A model generated the notes under the pieces. It ran no database searches. It saw only the letters and a program-made list of their open reading frames with translations, and was not told the origin of the DNA. From contig JARWIR010000008.1 in the NCBI GenBank assembly GCA_029959085.1, positions 14,432,001 through 14,496,000 on the forward strand: a stretch of 64,000 bases of DNA. Direction: 5' to 3'. The stretch comes from Nemophila menziesii. Taxonomy: Eukaryota > Streptophyta > Magnoliopsida > Boraginales > Hydrophyllaceae. The stretch's first letter is position 1, and each line of letters opens with the position of its first letter. This document shows positions 34,169 through 45,488 of this stretch, piece after piece. A program made the translations under genes and the position numbers.

Positions 34169-35053
34169 GACATCAAATAGCGTCAATAGGTCCGAAAAAG
34201 TATGTAAAAAACTAAAATTAGATATTTGTACTATGTCGAAATAAGAAACCATGTCATATATGTTTGGAATAAATACCATTTTGAGAGACAATCCACATAC
34301 AACCCAAAAAGATAGAATGTGTCGCTCAATATGTGAGTCTAAAACTTTGAAGGGGAAAAGTTGAGAGGCAGGAAAATAAGGACGTTCGGTAATTTTGCAT
34401 ACTAAGTGGTCGGTAAATATAATTTTTTTTATTTTAAATCTACTTTTTTCTGGCGAACGTTGATGGCCGCTATTGGCTATCTCTAGCAACCACTTTCATC
34501 GAACCGCAAACCATAGTAATGGACCCCTTAGATTTGAGAAAAAGTATTCCACTTTTTGTTTTTAATTTTTTATCAAAATACCTTGTATTTTACGAAATTT
34601 ATAGATTATTCACTTGGCTCCTAAATTTATGAATTATAATTTCAAAATATAATATTTTTAAAATTTTTCTATTCAAAATTTGATGATTCAGTACCTGGTA
34701 TCATGATACATACCTCATATTCTAAATTAACAAAAAAACTATATAATTAATCTTATGATATATGATTTGTTATTATAATGAATATATTTTATTTAAATAT
34801 CAATTTGATTATCCAATATTAGATGAAAATTTTATCCATTTTCATTATCTAGGGACATAGTGTTATTGTTTCAAAAAAATTGATCCATAATATTGGTGAT
34901 TTCAAGTTAACTATTTCAGTAATTTTGGTGATTTTGTATAATACAACCATCAGTTAATTTATGTTGTTCGATATATGTTATATATTATAAATATAGCGTT
35001 ACAATGCAATGAATTAATAATAATATAAGGTATTGGAACAAGGGTCCTGATTT

Positions 35054-35237
35054 GCACTGCTCTCCAAACAAGGACCCTTGTTCTTTGCGGGAATTTAAGC
35101 TTTCACAACTTCTCCCAATTTATATCTAAGTTAATTTCATTATGAGGAGAATGGAATTAACTTAGATGTGAATTGGGAAAAATTGTACAAGCTTAAATGT
35201 TCGCAAAGAATAAGATTCATGGTTTAGAGACCAGTAC
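35054..35237. repeat. Large foldback (~180 bp hairpin), copy C
   Basis: The arm 35054-35136 (containing TTCTTTGCGGGAATTTAAGC and TATCTAAGTTAATT) is the imperfect reverse complement of 35154-35237 (AATTAACTTAGATGTGAATT ... GCTTAAATGTTCGCAAAGAA), with a loop of about 17 bases. Transcription would give a long hairpin RNA. The same foldback is in copy D at 55100-55282. Copy B has lost the region. Confidence 0.8.
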
Positions 35238-37221
35238 AAGATAAAGATAAAGCAACAAGGAGAAATTTAATTAGAAGGGGTATGGTGGCTAGCTTTCTGT
35301 AGTTCGTTAAGTAGTGATCAATAAGATTATTCTCTCGTTGGTTAGCAGTATTTGGGCAATTCTTTGAGAGTCTCATAAAGTACCATTGTTCCATTCATTG
35401 AATATAATTCTCCTAAGTAGAGTTTGAGTTTACAATGTTCTTGATGCGAAATAACTACCCAATCATATTTATAGGAACCTTTATCTTCCTAATTCTCTAT
35501 GGAAGGTCAAGGATGTTAAACTTGTTTCTTGATTAGAGGGATTATTGTGCCCCATCTTGTTACCAATCTTTTGTGTTTCCGGAAAGACCAAACTACACCA
35601 ATAGTTAATCAGTTAGTAGGTGGGACGTCATTAGTTGTTCCATATGACATCTTTATTAGTTAATGTATCTATGCATGTGTAAACATCTATAAGCAGGTCA
35701 AATTAATATATTCATATTAAAACACTTAGTTTTCCAAAATTAAAATTCATTCCATAAAGGTGATCTGTTATATAGGTTTATCCTCTATTTTGTATGGTTT
35801 TTATTGATATAAATACTTTTCAAATTCTAGGGTGTAAGAATGTTCATTTTTCCTTCATAATTGTGTGTATGACTGCTCGTAGTTGTTGGGCTTATACCCA
35901 TAGATCTTTAAAATGACGTATTGATGTATAATTTTAAGCATGTTACATAATTGATGAATGAGAAATTGAAAGTATATTATTTAATGTATGAGTGTGCTCT
36001 CTAGTTATGTATGTAAGTATATGATAATGCATAGAAGTTGAAAGATAGGATCATGGTCAATACATAGTTAAAACAGTCAATGTTATGGAGTTGGCCATTT
36101 AATTGTGTTCAATATCAAATACTTGCAATTGATAAAGGATTATATAAATATATAGAGTAGAATTATTTTAGAGTAATATATATTATATAATATTTTCATA
36201 TCTATTTTTTTTTGTTTTTTTAGTAACATAATAATTTTTATGAGATCACCCTTCCGGTATCAGAGATTTTTAGCGTTGTCAAATCTTTGTACAAAAACTT
36301 CCTATGCAATATAGTTGTGCATTTATTTTGTGTAAAATGTTTATCTTATATTTGTTTCTTTTTGGCTTGTTGAATGGGAGTATGTAGAATAAAACCTATT
36401 TTCATTATAAAATACTAAAACACTACTTAATATTTGATGTTTTGATATCTTATATATAATGACTGAAACTTTGAAACCTGGAACCTATTAGTCTAGGAAG
36501 AAATGACCTGAATCAAACAAATTTAAGTCGGACCATTTTGCAAAGGTAACAGATTTGAACTGCTACAGCTGATTGATGCTCCAATTTGCAAGATCTGTGA
36601 AACATAACAACTTCCATTCTGTGTAATTTGATTTGCTCTTGAATCAGAATTGTTGACTGTTGAATGTTTGACTGTAATTATCCCTAGACAATTTCGACTA
36701 ATCCTCAATAGGGTTACTCAAGGAATCACCTTTTGCAAGGTTATATTAATCATTTGTTCAGGTTACTCGAAGGCCAATTTAGCATGAATAGAATTCACAC
36801 CCTTAACATGAATTTTGTTAGTTTGGTAGTTGAAGTTCTTTTAGTTGCCAAGTAGTTAGATTTAAGCTCAATATGTCAGAAATTCAAAAAAATTGCATTG
36901 GACATAGACTGTAAAATGTGATTTTTGTGTTTATAATGTCCTAATGTGATTTGGGTTATGTTGTAAAATGTGATCTTTTGTGATATTTTTAACTTGTTTA
37001 CGATTTCTTAAATTTATTTCTTTTGCTGATACCTCGTGGTGAAAAATGTACTTTACGATTATTCTGGGACCTTAATGTAAACTGGTTATTTTTTTTTGTA
37101 AATCTATCATGCCCTAAACTTGTTTAGAACTTGCAATGTAAATTGGATTATGCTGCAAATTGTAATCTTGTTAGCTTGCGTCGAAATTGTGGGGTGATTT
37201 GCATTTTTTGTATAATTTCAG

Positions 37222-38400
37222 GGACTACTATCTGAAAATGCACGGAAGAAGGCATTGTAATTCGGTGAATGGTTACAAGTCTAATACGATGAGGGGAGCT
37301 GGTGAGGGTTCATCCAGAGGTCGTGGTGCTGGTGGATATGGCCATGGTGGTGCTTAGAGATGGCAGTTTCAGCCTCCACAGCCTAGTAAAAGCGATATTT
37401 TCATGGAAGCTGGTAAACTCGCGGCAGAGTATTTAGTCTGTAAGGGGATCTTACCACCTAATGCACTTTCTAGTAAGTGGCAAAGTGATAATATTAAGAA
37501 TCAAGGAGAAGATTTTCGATCGGGAAATGTTAGTCCAGATATTGTTCCGGGTTGGAGGAAAAGATCTGGTTCGTTCAAGAATCATAGGTCGGATTTTAAC
37601 CGAGATTTCGATTGAAGTAGATCATGGTCAGGGAGGACTTCCAAGAATACATGGCCCACTATTGAGGCTGTTGCGGAACCCGCCAAGGATTCTCTCGAGC
37701 CTGGGAGATTAGGGATGATATTAATCATCATGTTGTTAAGGAAGACATAGCCATAGATGGTTTAATCCTACTATGTGATGTTATAGAAGATGAGATCAGG
37801 GATGAAAAGCGAGCACTTGAAGTTGATCAAAGCTTCGCCGGAGCTAAGAAACCTAGAGCCACGTGGTAGCCGCCTGAGCCTTTCAGTTTTATCGAAAACA
37901 CTAGAAAAACCACCCATGGCCGAGGAAAAGTTGTTTTCGAGTTTGGATCTCAACAAGAATTATGAAGTGAAACCGAGTACAATGCGGATAAACAAAACAG
38001 ACAAATATGGTAAACATATTGAGGATGACGCTGTACCAGAACAGAAGGTGTTTAACGGCTTGGAGAAAAGGCAAGTATTTCTGGTTTTATTTATTTTTGA
38101 AGTAATTGCAATATGGGTTCCTATATTTGCCAAAGAATGTATTATTTTCTGGCTAATGGAATACATGCTATAATTCTTAACCACGCAGGAACAAGATTGA
38201 GTTTTCTGCTCCGCATAACTTTCGTTATAATCCAGACAACAATCGAGTGATTTCACATGTTCAAGAGGGCTATGCAAATAATATAATGGAGTTACGTGGA
38301 AAGGATGCACCAAACATTTTTTCAGCACCTTCGGAGATAAATACTCTTGATGCTAATTTGAGCCTTCATGATGGAAAGAAAAGTATTAATATATGCATGA
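37222..38400 (+). pseudogene. RGG-rich host gene fragment in copy C (longest version)
   Basis: An acceptor TATAATTTCAG precedes exon 37222-38070, which reads DYYLKMHGRRHCNSVNGYKS, then SSRGRGAGGYGHGG, WQFQPPQPSKSDIFMEAGKL, AAEYLVCKGILPPNALSSKW and FKNHRSDFNRDF. It continues through the part seen in copy B. A GC-AG type intron leads to the exon at 38189 (NKIEFSAPHNFRYNPDNNRV). Disabling changes are TAG after GGA (QRW in D), TGA after DF near 37613, and a 5-base deletion near 37860 relative to B. The protein family is not identified. Gly/Arg-rich and Arg/Ser-rich parts suggest a nuclear RNA-related protein. Confidence 0.65.
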
Positions 38401-39003
38401 TTAACTATTTTTATCATATCATACTAATAAATGATTATGAATTCGAGCCTTCCATAAAATGCTTTTATTTCTATTGAAATTGAGTTTTATGGGTTTGCAT
38501 TCATTCTCAACTATATTTTTACTAACGTACGTGTTTTTTCTTTTTAATTTTTATACAGACTTCATATTGGGTTTATTTATGATCTAGAATTGTTATTTAG
38601 AAATGCTTTTAAGTCTTTAGATTTTAGTCTTAAACCGTGTAAATGCTTAGGAGCCTTTTTTTGTGCACGAATGTAGTAATTCTCTTGCTGGATTGTTCAC
38701 ATAAAATAACGTTTTTATATCTTTACTTATGGGATTCTTTTTTCCCATTATCGTTCTTTTCTTGTTCAGTCAGGCTTTTCAAGTAGATCATATTAAGAAT
38801 ATTATCAAAATTCAAGTTTAAATTTACAACTCAATTTTAAACACATAAAATAACATTTTCAATTCCAAAGAGAAAACTAGTGGTAAAGAGTTTGTTTATG
38901 TCACACAACATAATATAAACATTCTTGAGTATTGAATGAAGTAATGTATGAATAAAAATGTATAGTTCCACTCGGATGTATAATTACACTCTAAGCACTA
39001 CGC

Positions 39004-39382
39004 CGCGTCAGGCGTCTAGCGACTACATGAGTAGTCGCTAATGATAAGAAAAGTAGTCGCGAGAAATCGATTCAATGATCTAACGACTACAAGTAGTTGT
39101 TAAAAATTAGTCGCGAGAAACTAGTCGTTAGAAGGTAACCCTTACGACTACACGCGAAGAATTATTCGTTAGAGACCGTGGTATTACTAACGACTACTTT
39201 GTAAACGATAGATAGCGCTTATTGTAGCGACTACTTAGTAGTCGTTATTATTGTACTTATCAACGACTACATTGTAGTCGAGAAAAGAAAGATTTATTAA
39301 CGACTACTATGTAGTCGTTATTATCGTAATATATAGCGACTACTTAATGTAGTCAATAACGACTACTTGTAGTCGCTATTAA
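39004..39382. repeat. Subterminal motif array of CACTA-A
   Basis: More than a dozen AGCGACTAC/AACGACTAC and GTAGTCGC/GTAGTCGTT motifs in both orientations next to the CACTA terminus. They differ from the GTCGTCGC motif of CACTA-B and C at one central position. Confidence 0.9.
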
Positions 39383-39682
39383 TAATATTTGTTTATAAAA
39401 ATATAAAAATACAATTTTCGAATTATTTTTAATTACTGTATTGTAATTAAAATAATTCGAAAATCATATTTTTTTATTTTTTTAAAAATACAATGAATAA
39501 ATAAAAATACAATTAATAATTCAAAATAATTAATTAAAAAATATAATTAAACAAACTCCAACCATATTCAAAGTCAAACCAAAACAAATAAAAATAAATT
39601 AAAAGTCTTAATACAAAACCAAACCAAATAAAAATAAATTAAAAGTCTTAATAGATAATAAGATAAACACCAAAAGTCACGA

Positions 39683-41398
39683 CTAGAATCCGAGCCGGGT
39701 ATAAACATCTTCATCATTCCCGGGCTCGTCATCATCTTCACCATCATCATTAATATTATCATCATCATCTTCTTCATCTTCATCACCGCTAGGAGGAGTG
39801 GGGCCCGCATTCATAGACTGGAGGGAGGTCTCGTCTTTCTCTGCCCTCAACTGGTTAATATACGCGATGGCATCACTCACTACAGCCATCGAATAAACTG
39901 GAGGCTCAGTGCTAGTAGAGCCTTCAGGGCGGGGGAACGGAGGAAGACCGCTAGATACTCGGAGCTCGTTAATCGCCGCCATCATCTCCTCGTGCTGCTC
40001 GTTTTGGGCTGGAGTAGTCTTAGCCTTCTTCTTCGATTTTCTCGGACGGCCAATGCCCAGTATAAAGCTCCTCTTCGGTGACCCGATCGCCTTCGCGGTG
40101 CTCCTCACGTAATCGTATTGCTCCTTTTGATTTAAGGCTTGACCATCGGTTGACTCAGATTGACTCTGAGTCACCTTTTCCTTCATCGCGTCCTTGAGCA
40201 ATTTCTGTTACATAATAAACAAAAAAAATTAATTAAATTTCAATTAAATGGAAAAAATAATTAATAAATGACTTTTAAAAAGAAACTTACATCGGCTTTT
40301 TCGTAGCCCTCCGACCTCCACTGTTTCGTCTTCTTACTTTTACCCACCACCTCGTAAAAACCACCCATATGCGGAATTGAAATGTCTTGTTGGGTAGCCT
40401 CATCCCTGATCACCAGATTCCCTCCCGGGATTAATTCTTCACCCTGTTTCATAAAAATAAAAAATATTCAAAACAAATAATAACTTAATAATTAAAATTT
40501 TTACTTAAATAAAAAACCACCTCGTATAGCATATCCCGAGTTCGGGAATACCTCCTCGACCCCGCTCCACTCTTGTTTTTTTGTTTTTCTCGATTCTTTT
40601 TATTTTCTTCTGCTTGATGCTGAAAAAATTTAAAATTCAATTATTAATACAAACTATTATAATTTAAAATATATACTAACATTAAAAAAAATTAAAATTC
40701 CACCTTCGCTTTTCTCGAGCCCCAATACTCACAACACTTAGCCCACACCTCATCCGATACCAATGCGGCTTCAAACCCTTTCTCCAATAATGCTTCTTCA
40801 CGTAATGTTTGTAATCCTTAAATCTCATCCTCACCGTATCGTCCAAGTTTCCGTAAATCGAATTCCAGTCTTTCCTCTTTCTCCAACTCTGTATGTCAAA
40901 ATAAATCTAAAAAAAATATATTTTTTAAATCTAAATTAAAATAAAAAATTAATTTTTAAAATATTAAAAATTTAATTTGTACCGATAATCTCTTAATCAC
41001 GGCGTTTTTGTCCGCGTCCGATACTTTATCCCAAGCCGGGTGATAGGGCGGAATCCTCTCTCGAACTGTAATCGGCTTGCGCAACGTGGTGCCCGTACTT
41101 GCCTGATGGACTCCACGTTTCGTCCAGTATTCAGAAATCTACTGGCAAAGGCCACCCTACAGCTTTTAGTGCCCTCATCGCAGTTTTGAGGGCAGCGCTA
41201 CCCCTTTTTTTCCGTCTAGGGGGATCTGTTTTAACATTGAATTAATTAGTGTTGACTTTATTTTTTAAGTAATTATTGATTTGAATTTGTTTATTTACCG
41301 GGCTGGTTTGCACAGTCGGCTAGATTTCTGTTTGGATTCTGATTTGGTTCTCTACCCCCATCGTCCCCTCCGTGCTGTCTAGTCATCACATCGGCCAT
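39683..41398 (-). pseudogene. Transposase_24-type (TNPA-like) gene of CACTA-A, nearly intact
   Basis: The start ATG at 41398 opens MADVMTRQHGGDDGGREPNQ. The core exon near 40985-41228 has RRKKRGSAALKTAMRAL and DETWSPSGKYGHHVAQ. Later exons give DIQSWRKRKDWNSIYGNLDD (about 40710-40915), NKSGAGSRRYSRTRDMLYE, then GEELIPGGNLVIRDEATQQD (about 40292-40447). The last exon (39683-40206) has a K-rich segment, MAAINELRVSSGLPPF and a long Asp/Glu-rich tail. A TGA interrupts the core (VDF*ILDETW, where CACTA-C has a Ser). Intron edges were placed by eye. The protein would bind the subterminal motifs by analogy with TNPA. Confidence 0.75.
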
Positions 41399-41699
41399 CT
41401 AGCATTTTGTAGGGAAATTAAAATATAGAATAAAAAATAAAATAAAAAATACTAAATTATTACATCACCAAAAATAAAAACATGAAAATAAAATAAAATA
41501 AATTATTACAATCATAAATTAAATAAATCAAATAAATTAAAAAAGTTAAATAAATCATCGTGAATCTTTAACATCCAATATATAGCACACGTACACTCTG
41601 TATTATACATAAATAATTATATTAGTCATATAATAAAATAATTTATAATTTTTTTTAATATTTAAAAATCTATTATTATATAGTAAAATAAATATATGT

Positions 41700-41990
41700 T
41701 TCTTAAATTGCATAAAAGTCCCTATATATTTTTTAAAATTGCATAAAAATCCCTCTATTTTTTTTAAAAATTGCATGAAAGGACTTATATTTTATTTTTC
41801 TTAAATTGCATAAAAGTCCCTATATTTTTTTAAAATTGCATAAAGGTCTCTATTTATTTTTATAAAATTTTATGAAAGTCCCTATATTATTTTTTAACTT
41901 GCATGAATGTCCCTATTTATTTTTATAAAATTTCATGAAAGTCCATATATTATTTTTTAAATTGCATAAAGGTCCCTAAGTATTTTTTAA
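41700..41990. repeat. Degenerate tandem repeat upstream of the CACTA-A second gene's coding exons
   Basis: Imperfect copies of TTGCATAAAAGTCCCTATAT with T/A spacers, matching the position and style of the array at 8455-9060 in CACTA-C. Confidence 0.8.
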
Positions 41991-42605
41991 TACAATTTTA
42001 CCAAAAATCATAACAAAAATCAAAAAATTACCAATAAACCATCCAAATTAATTTTCCAAAAAAAACCACGAATTACATGTTTAAGGTAACAAAAACTAAA
42101 CCCTAATAACACTACTTAAATTCGGAATTAAGAATCAAGCACCAAAAAATGGAAAAAAAATTAATTAGATTTCACAAATTAATTTTTTCATCAATTTGGC
42201 ATCAATTTTTGGTTTAAAATAATTCATACAACACTCTAATACAACCCTAAGATTCTCGGAATTAAAAAAAACATGTAATCATCAATGGAAAAAAAATTAA
42301 AAGACAAAAATTGGTTGGAATACTTACCTTATAGGATGAAATTGCAGCTGATTTGGTGTTGAATCCATGCCATATTGATTCGGATTGAAACACAAACAAA
42401 AAAAAATTGATTAGAAATATAAAAATGGAGGAAAAAAGCTCAATAAAAGATAAAAAAATGGAATGGAATGAGATTTGGTGTTGGATTTGTTTACCTTTGT
42501 TGAAGATTTGATGCTAGAATCGCCCCTTGGAGTGGCTGAAAGAAGAGCTCTCGTTTTTTAGAATTTTTGTTTAAGGAATGAGAGTGAAGAATGAGCTCTC
42601 GGTGT

Positions 42606-42614
42606 AGATATAGG
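42606..42614 (-). promoter_or_regulatory. TATA-like box of the CACTA-A second gene
   Basis: The minus strand reads AAAGCCCTATATCTACACC directly after the internal motif cluster, in the same place as the TATA boxes of CACTA-B and C. Confidence 0.5.
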
Positions 42615-42619
42615 GCTTT

Positions 42620-42925
42620 TTTTCTAGCGACTACTTCGCGTAGTCGCTAGAGACAAGAAAGTAGTCGCCAGATAGGCGATTACTTACACGTGTCTGTATT
42701 TTGACCACGTCAACTAGTCTTTAGCGACTACAATGTAGTCGCTAGACCTTAGACTAAAACGCGTGTCCTTTCGTGGGCGGGAAAATGGACCGCCATGGAG
42801 TAAAGGGAAATTAACTCGACGTTTACCGACTACAATGTAGTCGCTAGTTGTTAAGTGTCATTAGCGACTAGTTCATGAATATGAACTAGTCGCTAGAGCT
42901 AATAAGTAGTCGCTAGAATTTTTTT
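42620..42925. repeat. Internal GTAGTCGC motif cluster of CACTA-A
   Basis: TAGCGACTAC and GTAGTCGCTAG motifs near 42625, 42640, 42660, 42723, 42735, 42825, 42837, 42862, 42887 and 42905, upstream of the second gene's TATA-like box. Confidence 0.88.
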
Positions 42926-43069
42926 TATTAATTTAAAAAATAAACTTAAATCCATTTGCAATAATCCAAAATTTCAATTCACTTCCAAATAATCATTTAA
43001 ATTAAATTCAATTCCAAACTCCAATAAATTATATTTAGCTTCAGGCTTTCAATCGTTTGGGGTATCTAG

Positions 43070-43565
43070 TCAGCATTTATAGTCAAACTTGGGTCAAATC
43101 AAACATTTGGAGTATTCAGTTAACGTTTGGGGTCAAAGTTGAGTGTTTGGGTTATCTAGTCAACTATTTGGGTCAAAGTTGAGTGTTTGGGTTATATAGT
43201 TAACTATTTGGGTCAAAGTTGAGTGTTCGGGTTATCTAGTCAACGTTTGGGGTCAAAGTTGAGTGTTCGGGTTATCTAGTCAACGTTTGGGGTCAAAGTT
43301 GAGTGTTTGGGTTATCTAGTCAACTATTTGGGTCAAAGTTGAGTGTTTGGGTTATCTAGTCAACGTTTGGGGTCAAAGTTGAGTGTTTGGGTTATCTAGT
43401 CAACTATTTGGGTCAAAGTTGAGTGTTTGGGTTATCTAGTCAACTATTTGGGTCAAAGTTGAGTGTTTGGGTTATCTAGTCAACTATTTGGGTCAAAGTT
43501 GAGTGTTTGGGTTATCTAGTCAACGTTTGGGGTCAAAGTTGAGTGTTTGGGTTATCTAGACAACT
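43070..43565. repeat. 40-bp tandem array in CACTA-A
   Basis: About twelve copies of an exact 40-bp period unit combining GAGTGTTTGGGTTATCTAGT and CAACTATTTGGGTCAAAGTT, with a CAACGTTTGG variant alternating in places. Confidence 0.95.
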
Positions 43566-43659
43566 ATATAAAAAGTATAAAAATACAAATTCAACTCAAA
43601 TATAAAAAGTTTAAGCCAATAAAATGTTTTAATACAAATAAACCCAAAAAAAAAATCTC

Positions 43660-45488
43660 CTAATCAGTATCATATCCACTAACAACTATAGGTTCATCAT
43701 CGCTATCAACCTCAATAGGTTCTTCCTCATCACCGTATTCATCCAAGGTGTCATCATCAATTTCCTCGTTTTCATCAACAAATGTATCAAAAGCCAATTC
43801 AACAAAAAAATAAGCAGGGTCAATCTCGATCTCCTCGGTGGATGCCAAGTTCACCGGATTGGAAATCGTCTCGGTGTTCACTAAAGGGATAGTGACACTC
43901 GAGTCTCCAGTAGGCATTGATTCTGCACCCCATAACTCGGGACTCCATCCATGTCTATTGTTGAGTTCCCATACTACTTTCCATCCTTTTTGTGATTTCC
44001 TTGGGTTAATCTCATCGATGTAAAATACTTTTTTTGCTTGAGTAGCTAAGATATACGGCTCTGTTTCCCAAAAAAAATTAGACGTGTTAATAAGAGTTAC
44101 CCCATTCTCTTCCCTTGGTTTACTCGTGTTATACCAATTACACTCGAACAACACAACAGAACAGTCATCGTCAAATGTGACCTCTATAACCTTGACTAAT
44201 TCACCGTAATAAGGTTTTCCATCGTAGATGATGGATACTCTGTAATCTTGTGTCACCCTTGTTTCACCCTTTTCACGAGTGACCCATTTAAAACCATTCA
44301 CAACACATGAATTGTACTCATAAACTGCACCATGAGACTTACTAGCCAATGAAATCATCTCACTTGTAGCGAATGCATCACCTTCTTTTTCCATTTCATA
44401 AACCTACAAGCATAAACAATTATAACAATGTTGTCTAAAATGGAATATTAATTTTGTATTTAATGGATCTATACCTTATGCAGAAACCAGTCTCGAAAAT
44501 TTTGCCGGTGTTTCCTATCTTTATCGGCTACAGTGTTCTCTGCACATTTGACGATCAAACTGAATACATTTTTCATAATGATTAAACATTTAATAAATAA
44601 ATTTAAAACTTACGTCATCAAATGTTGGATTTCATCGCAATTAAGTAGGATATACCAGTCGATTTGCTCCTTCTCGTTGTATTGCAAATTACCATACTCT
44701 TTTTTACCTATAGGAATACATTGGCTCTTAAATACGGACAAATCGTTAGGTTGAGCTTCGATCTCGGTATATCTACCCGGATCATTAAACTTTGTTTTTT
44801 CTTCTTTAAGGTAATGTGATATGAATGTCAAAGTCTCCTCTACAACGTATCCCTCGGCGATTGAACCCTCCGGCCTAGCCGGGTTTCGTATGTACTCCTT
44901 TAATTTCTTCAGATACCGCTCAAATGGGTACATCTAACGCATCTGAACCGGTCCCCCTAACAAAGCTTCGTCGTATAAATGTATGACCAGGTGGATCATT
45001 ATATCGAAAAACGCAGGAGGTAAAATCATCTCCAATCTACACATAACTTCAACCACTTTCACCTTCCCCTTTTCTAACTCTTTCCTACTCATATTTTTAC
45101 TACACACAACTCTAAACACGTTGGCTAGCCCGATAATCGCGTCACTAATCGCTTTGTCTTCGAAAAGCCCTGGTATACTAGCCACAAATAGGTACTGCAT
45201 CATCACGAGACAGTCGTGAGATTTCATTCCTATAATCTTGCCCAAGTCACTTTGAACGTTATTTCTCATACTCGATGCGAATCCATCGGGAAACTTCAGT
45301 GCCTTCAGCCAGTCAAGAAATAATTTCCGTTTTTCCGTGGATAACGTATAACTAGCTCGAGGCATTACTTTTTTACCATTTCTCTCTGTCAACCACAAAT
45401 CTGGCCTGATGTTCAATTCCTCAACATCAATTCTCGCTTTCACGTTGTCTTTGTTAAGTTTCCCATCAAGACCTATAACTGTGCCGAG
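43660..45488 (-). pseudogene. TNP2-type transposase of CACTA-A, 5'-truncated with one stop
   Basis: Minus-strand exons: 44614-45488 (truncated), 44475-44559, 43660-44403, joined GT-AG in phase. Exon one carries GLDGKLNKDNVKARIDVEEL, LKALKFPDGFASSMRNNVQS, KSHDCLVMMQYLFVASIPG and LPPAFFDIMIHLVIHLYDEA (DUF4218-like region), then YPFERYLKKLKEYIRNPARP. Exon two reads LIVKCAENTVADKDRKHRQ. Exon three is the DUF4216-like part (TQDYRVSIIYDGKPYYGELV, FFWETEPYILATQAKKVFYI) with an acidic tail to the stop at 43660. A single TAG (44934-44936) replaces an expected Trp before MYPFERY. The N-terminal and catalytic Transposase_21 parts are missing beyond 45488. Confidence 0.88.

Larger units (their letters stand above)
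23328..38995. repeat. Large segmental duplication, first copy
   Basis: From AAGATTTGTAGAGTTACATC at 23328 to CTCTAAG at 38995 the sequence is repeated in the same orientation at 45489-58167, with most bases identical by eye. Differences are the Helitron at 30762-32909 (first copy only), a deletion of about 0.8 kb in the second copy (C 36240-37057 versus D near 56281), and point changes. Confidence 0.9.
30127..38995 (+). repeat. Copy C of the local repeat unit
   Basis: The fullest copy. It has the left block, Helitron-like 5'-end repeats, an inserted Helitron, the leader-like segment, stem-loop, nad3-like stretch, large foldback, AT-rich sequence, the RGG-gene fragment with its longest upstream part, and the 3' AT-rich part up to the CACTA-A insertion at 38996. 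The stretches 32910-34120 and 35290-37220 hold no recognisable coding sequence. Confidence 0.85.
38996..45488 (-). mobile_element. CACTA-A: En/Spm-type transposon, right side truncated
   Basis: The left terminus CACTACGCCGCGTCAGGCG at 38996 is inserted after CTCTAAG in copy C; copies B and D run on uninterrupted there. Minus-strand genes: TNP2 (43660-45488, 5' part missing) and a Transposase_24 gene (39683-41398). The motif unit is GTAGTCGC/GCGACTAC. At 45488 the element is fused to the duplicated CACTA-B segment. It is the best preserved of the three elements. Confidence 0.88.

Noticed and set aside
34121..34489. Minus-strand 122-codon frame
   Set aside because: It lies opposite the nad3-like stretch, is broken in copy D and has no recognisable domain.
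37960..38328. Minus-strand 122-codon frame opposite the RGG gene fragment
   Set aside because: Antisense shadow of the plus-strand exons; the plus frame shows the conserved protein sequence and splice sites.
39574..39810. Met/Lys-rich minus-strand frame
   Set aside because: Shadow of the Asp/Glu-rich tail of the Transposase_24-type gene in another frame.
43070..43565. CRISPR-like array
   Set aside because: Units are contiguous 40-bp tandem repeats without unique spacers, in a plant transposon.
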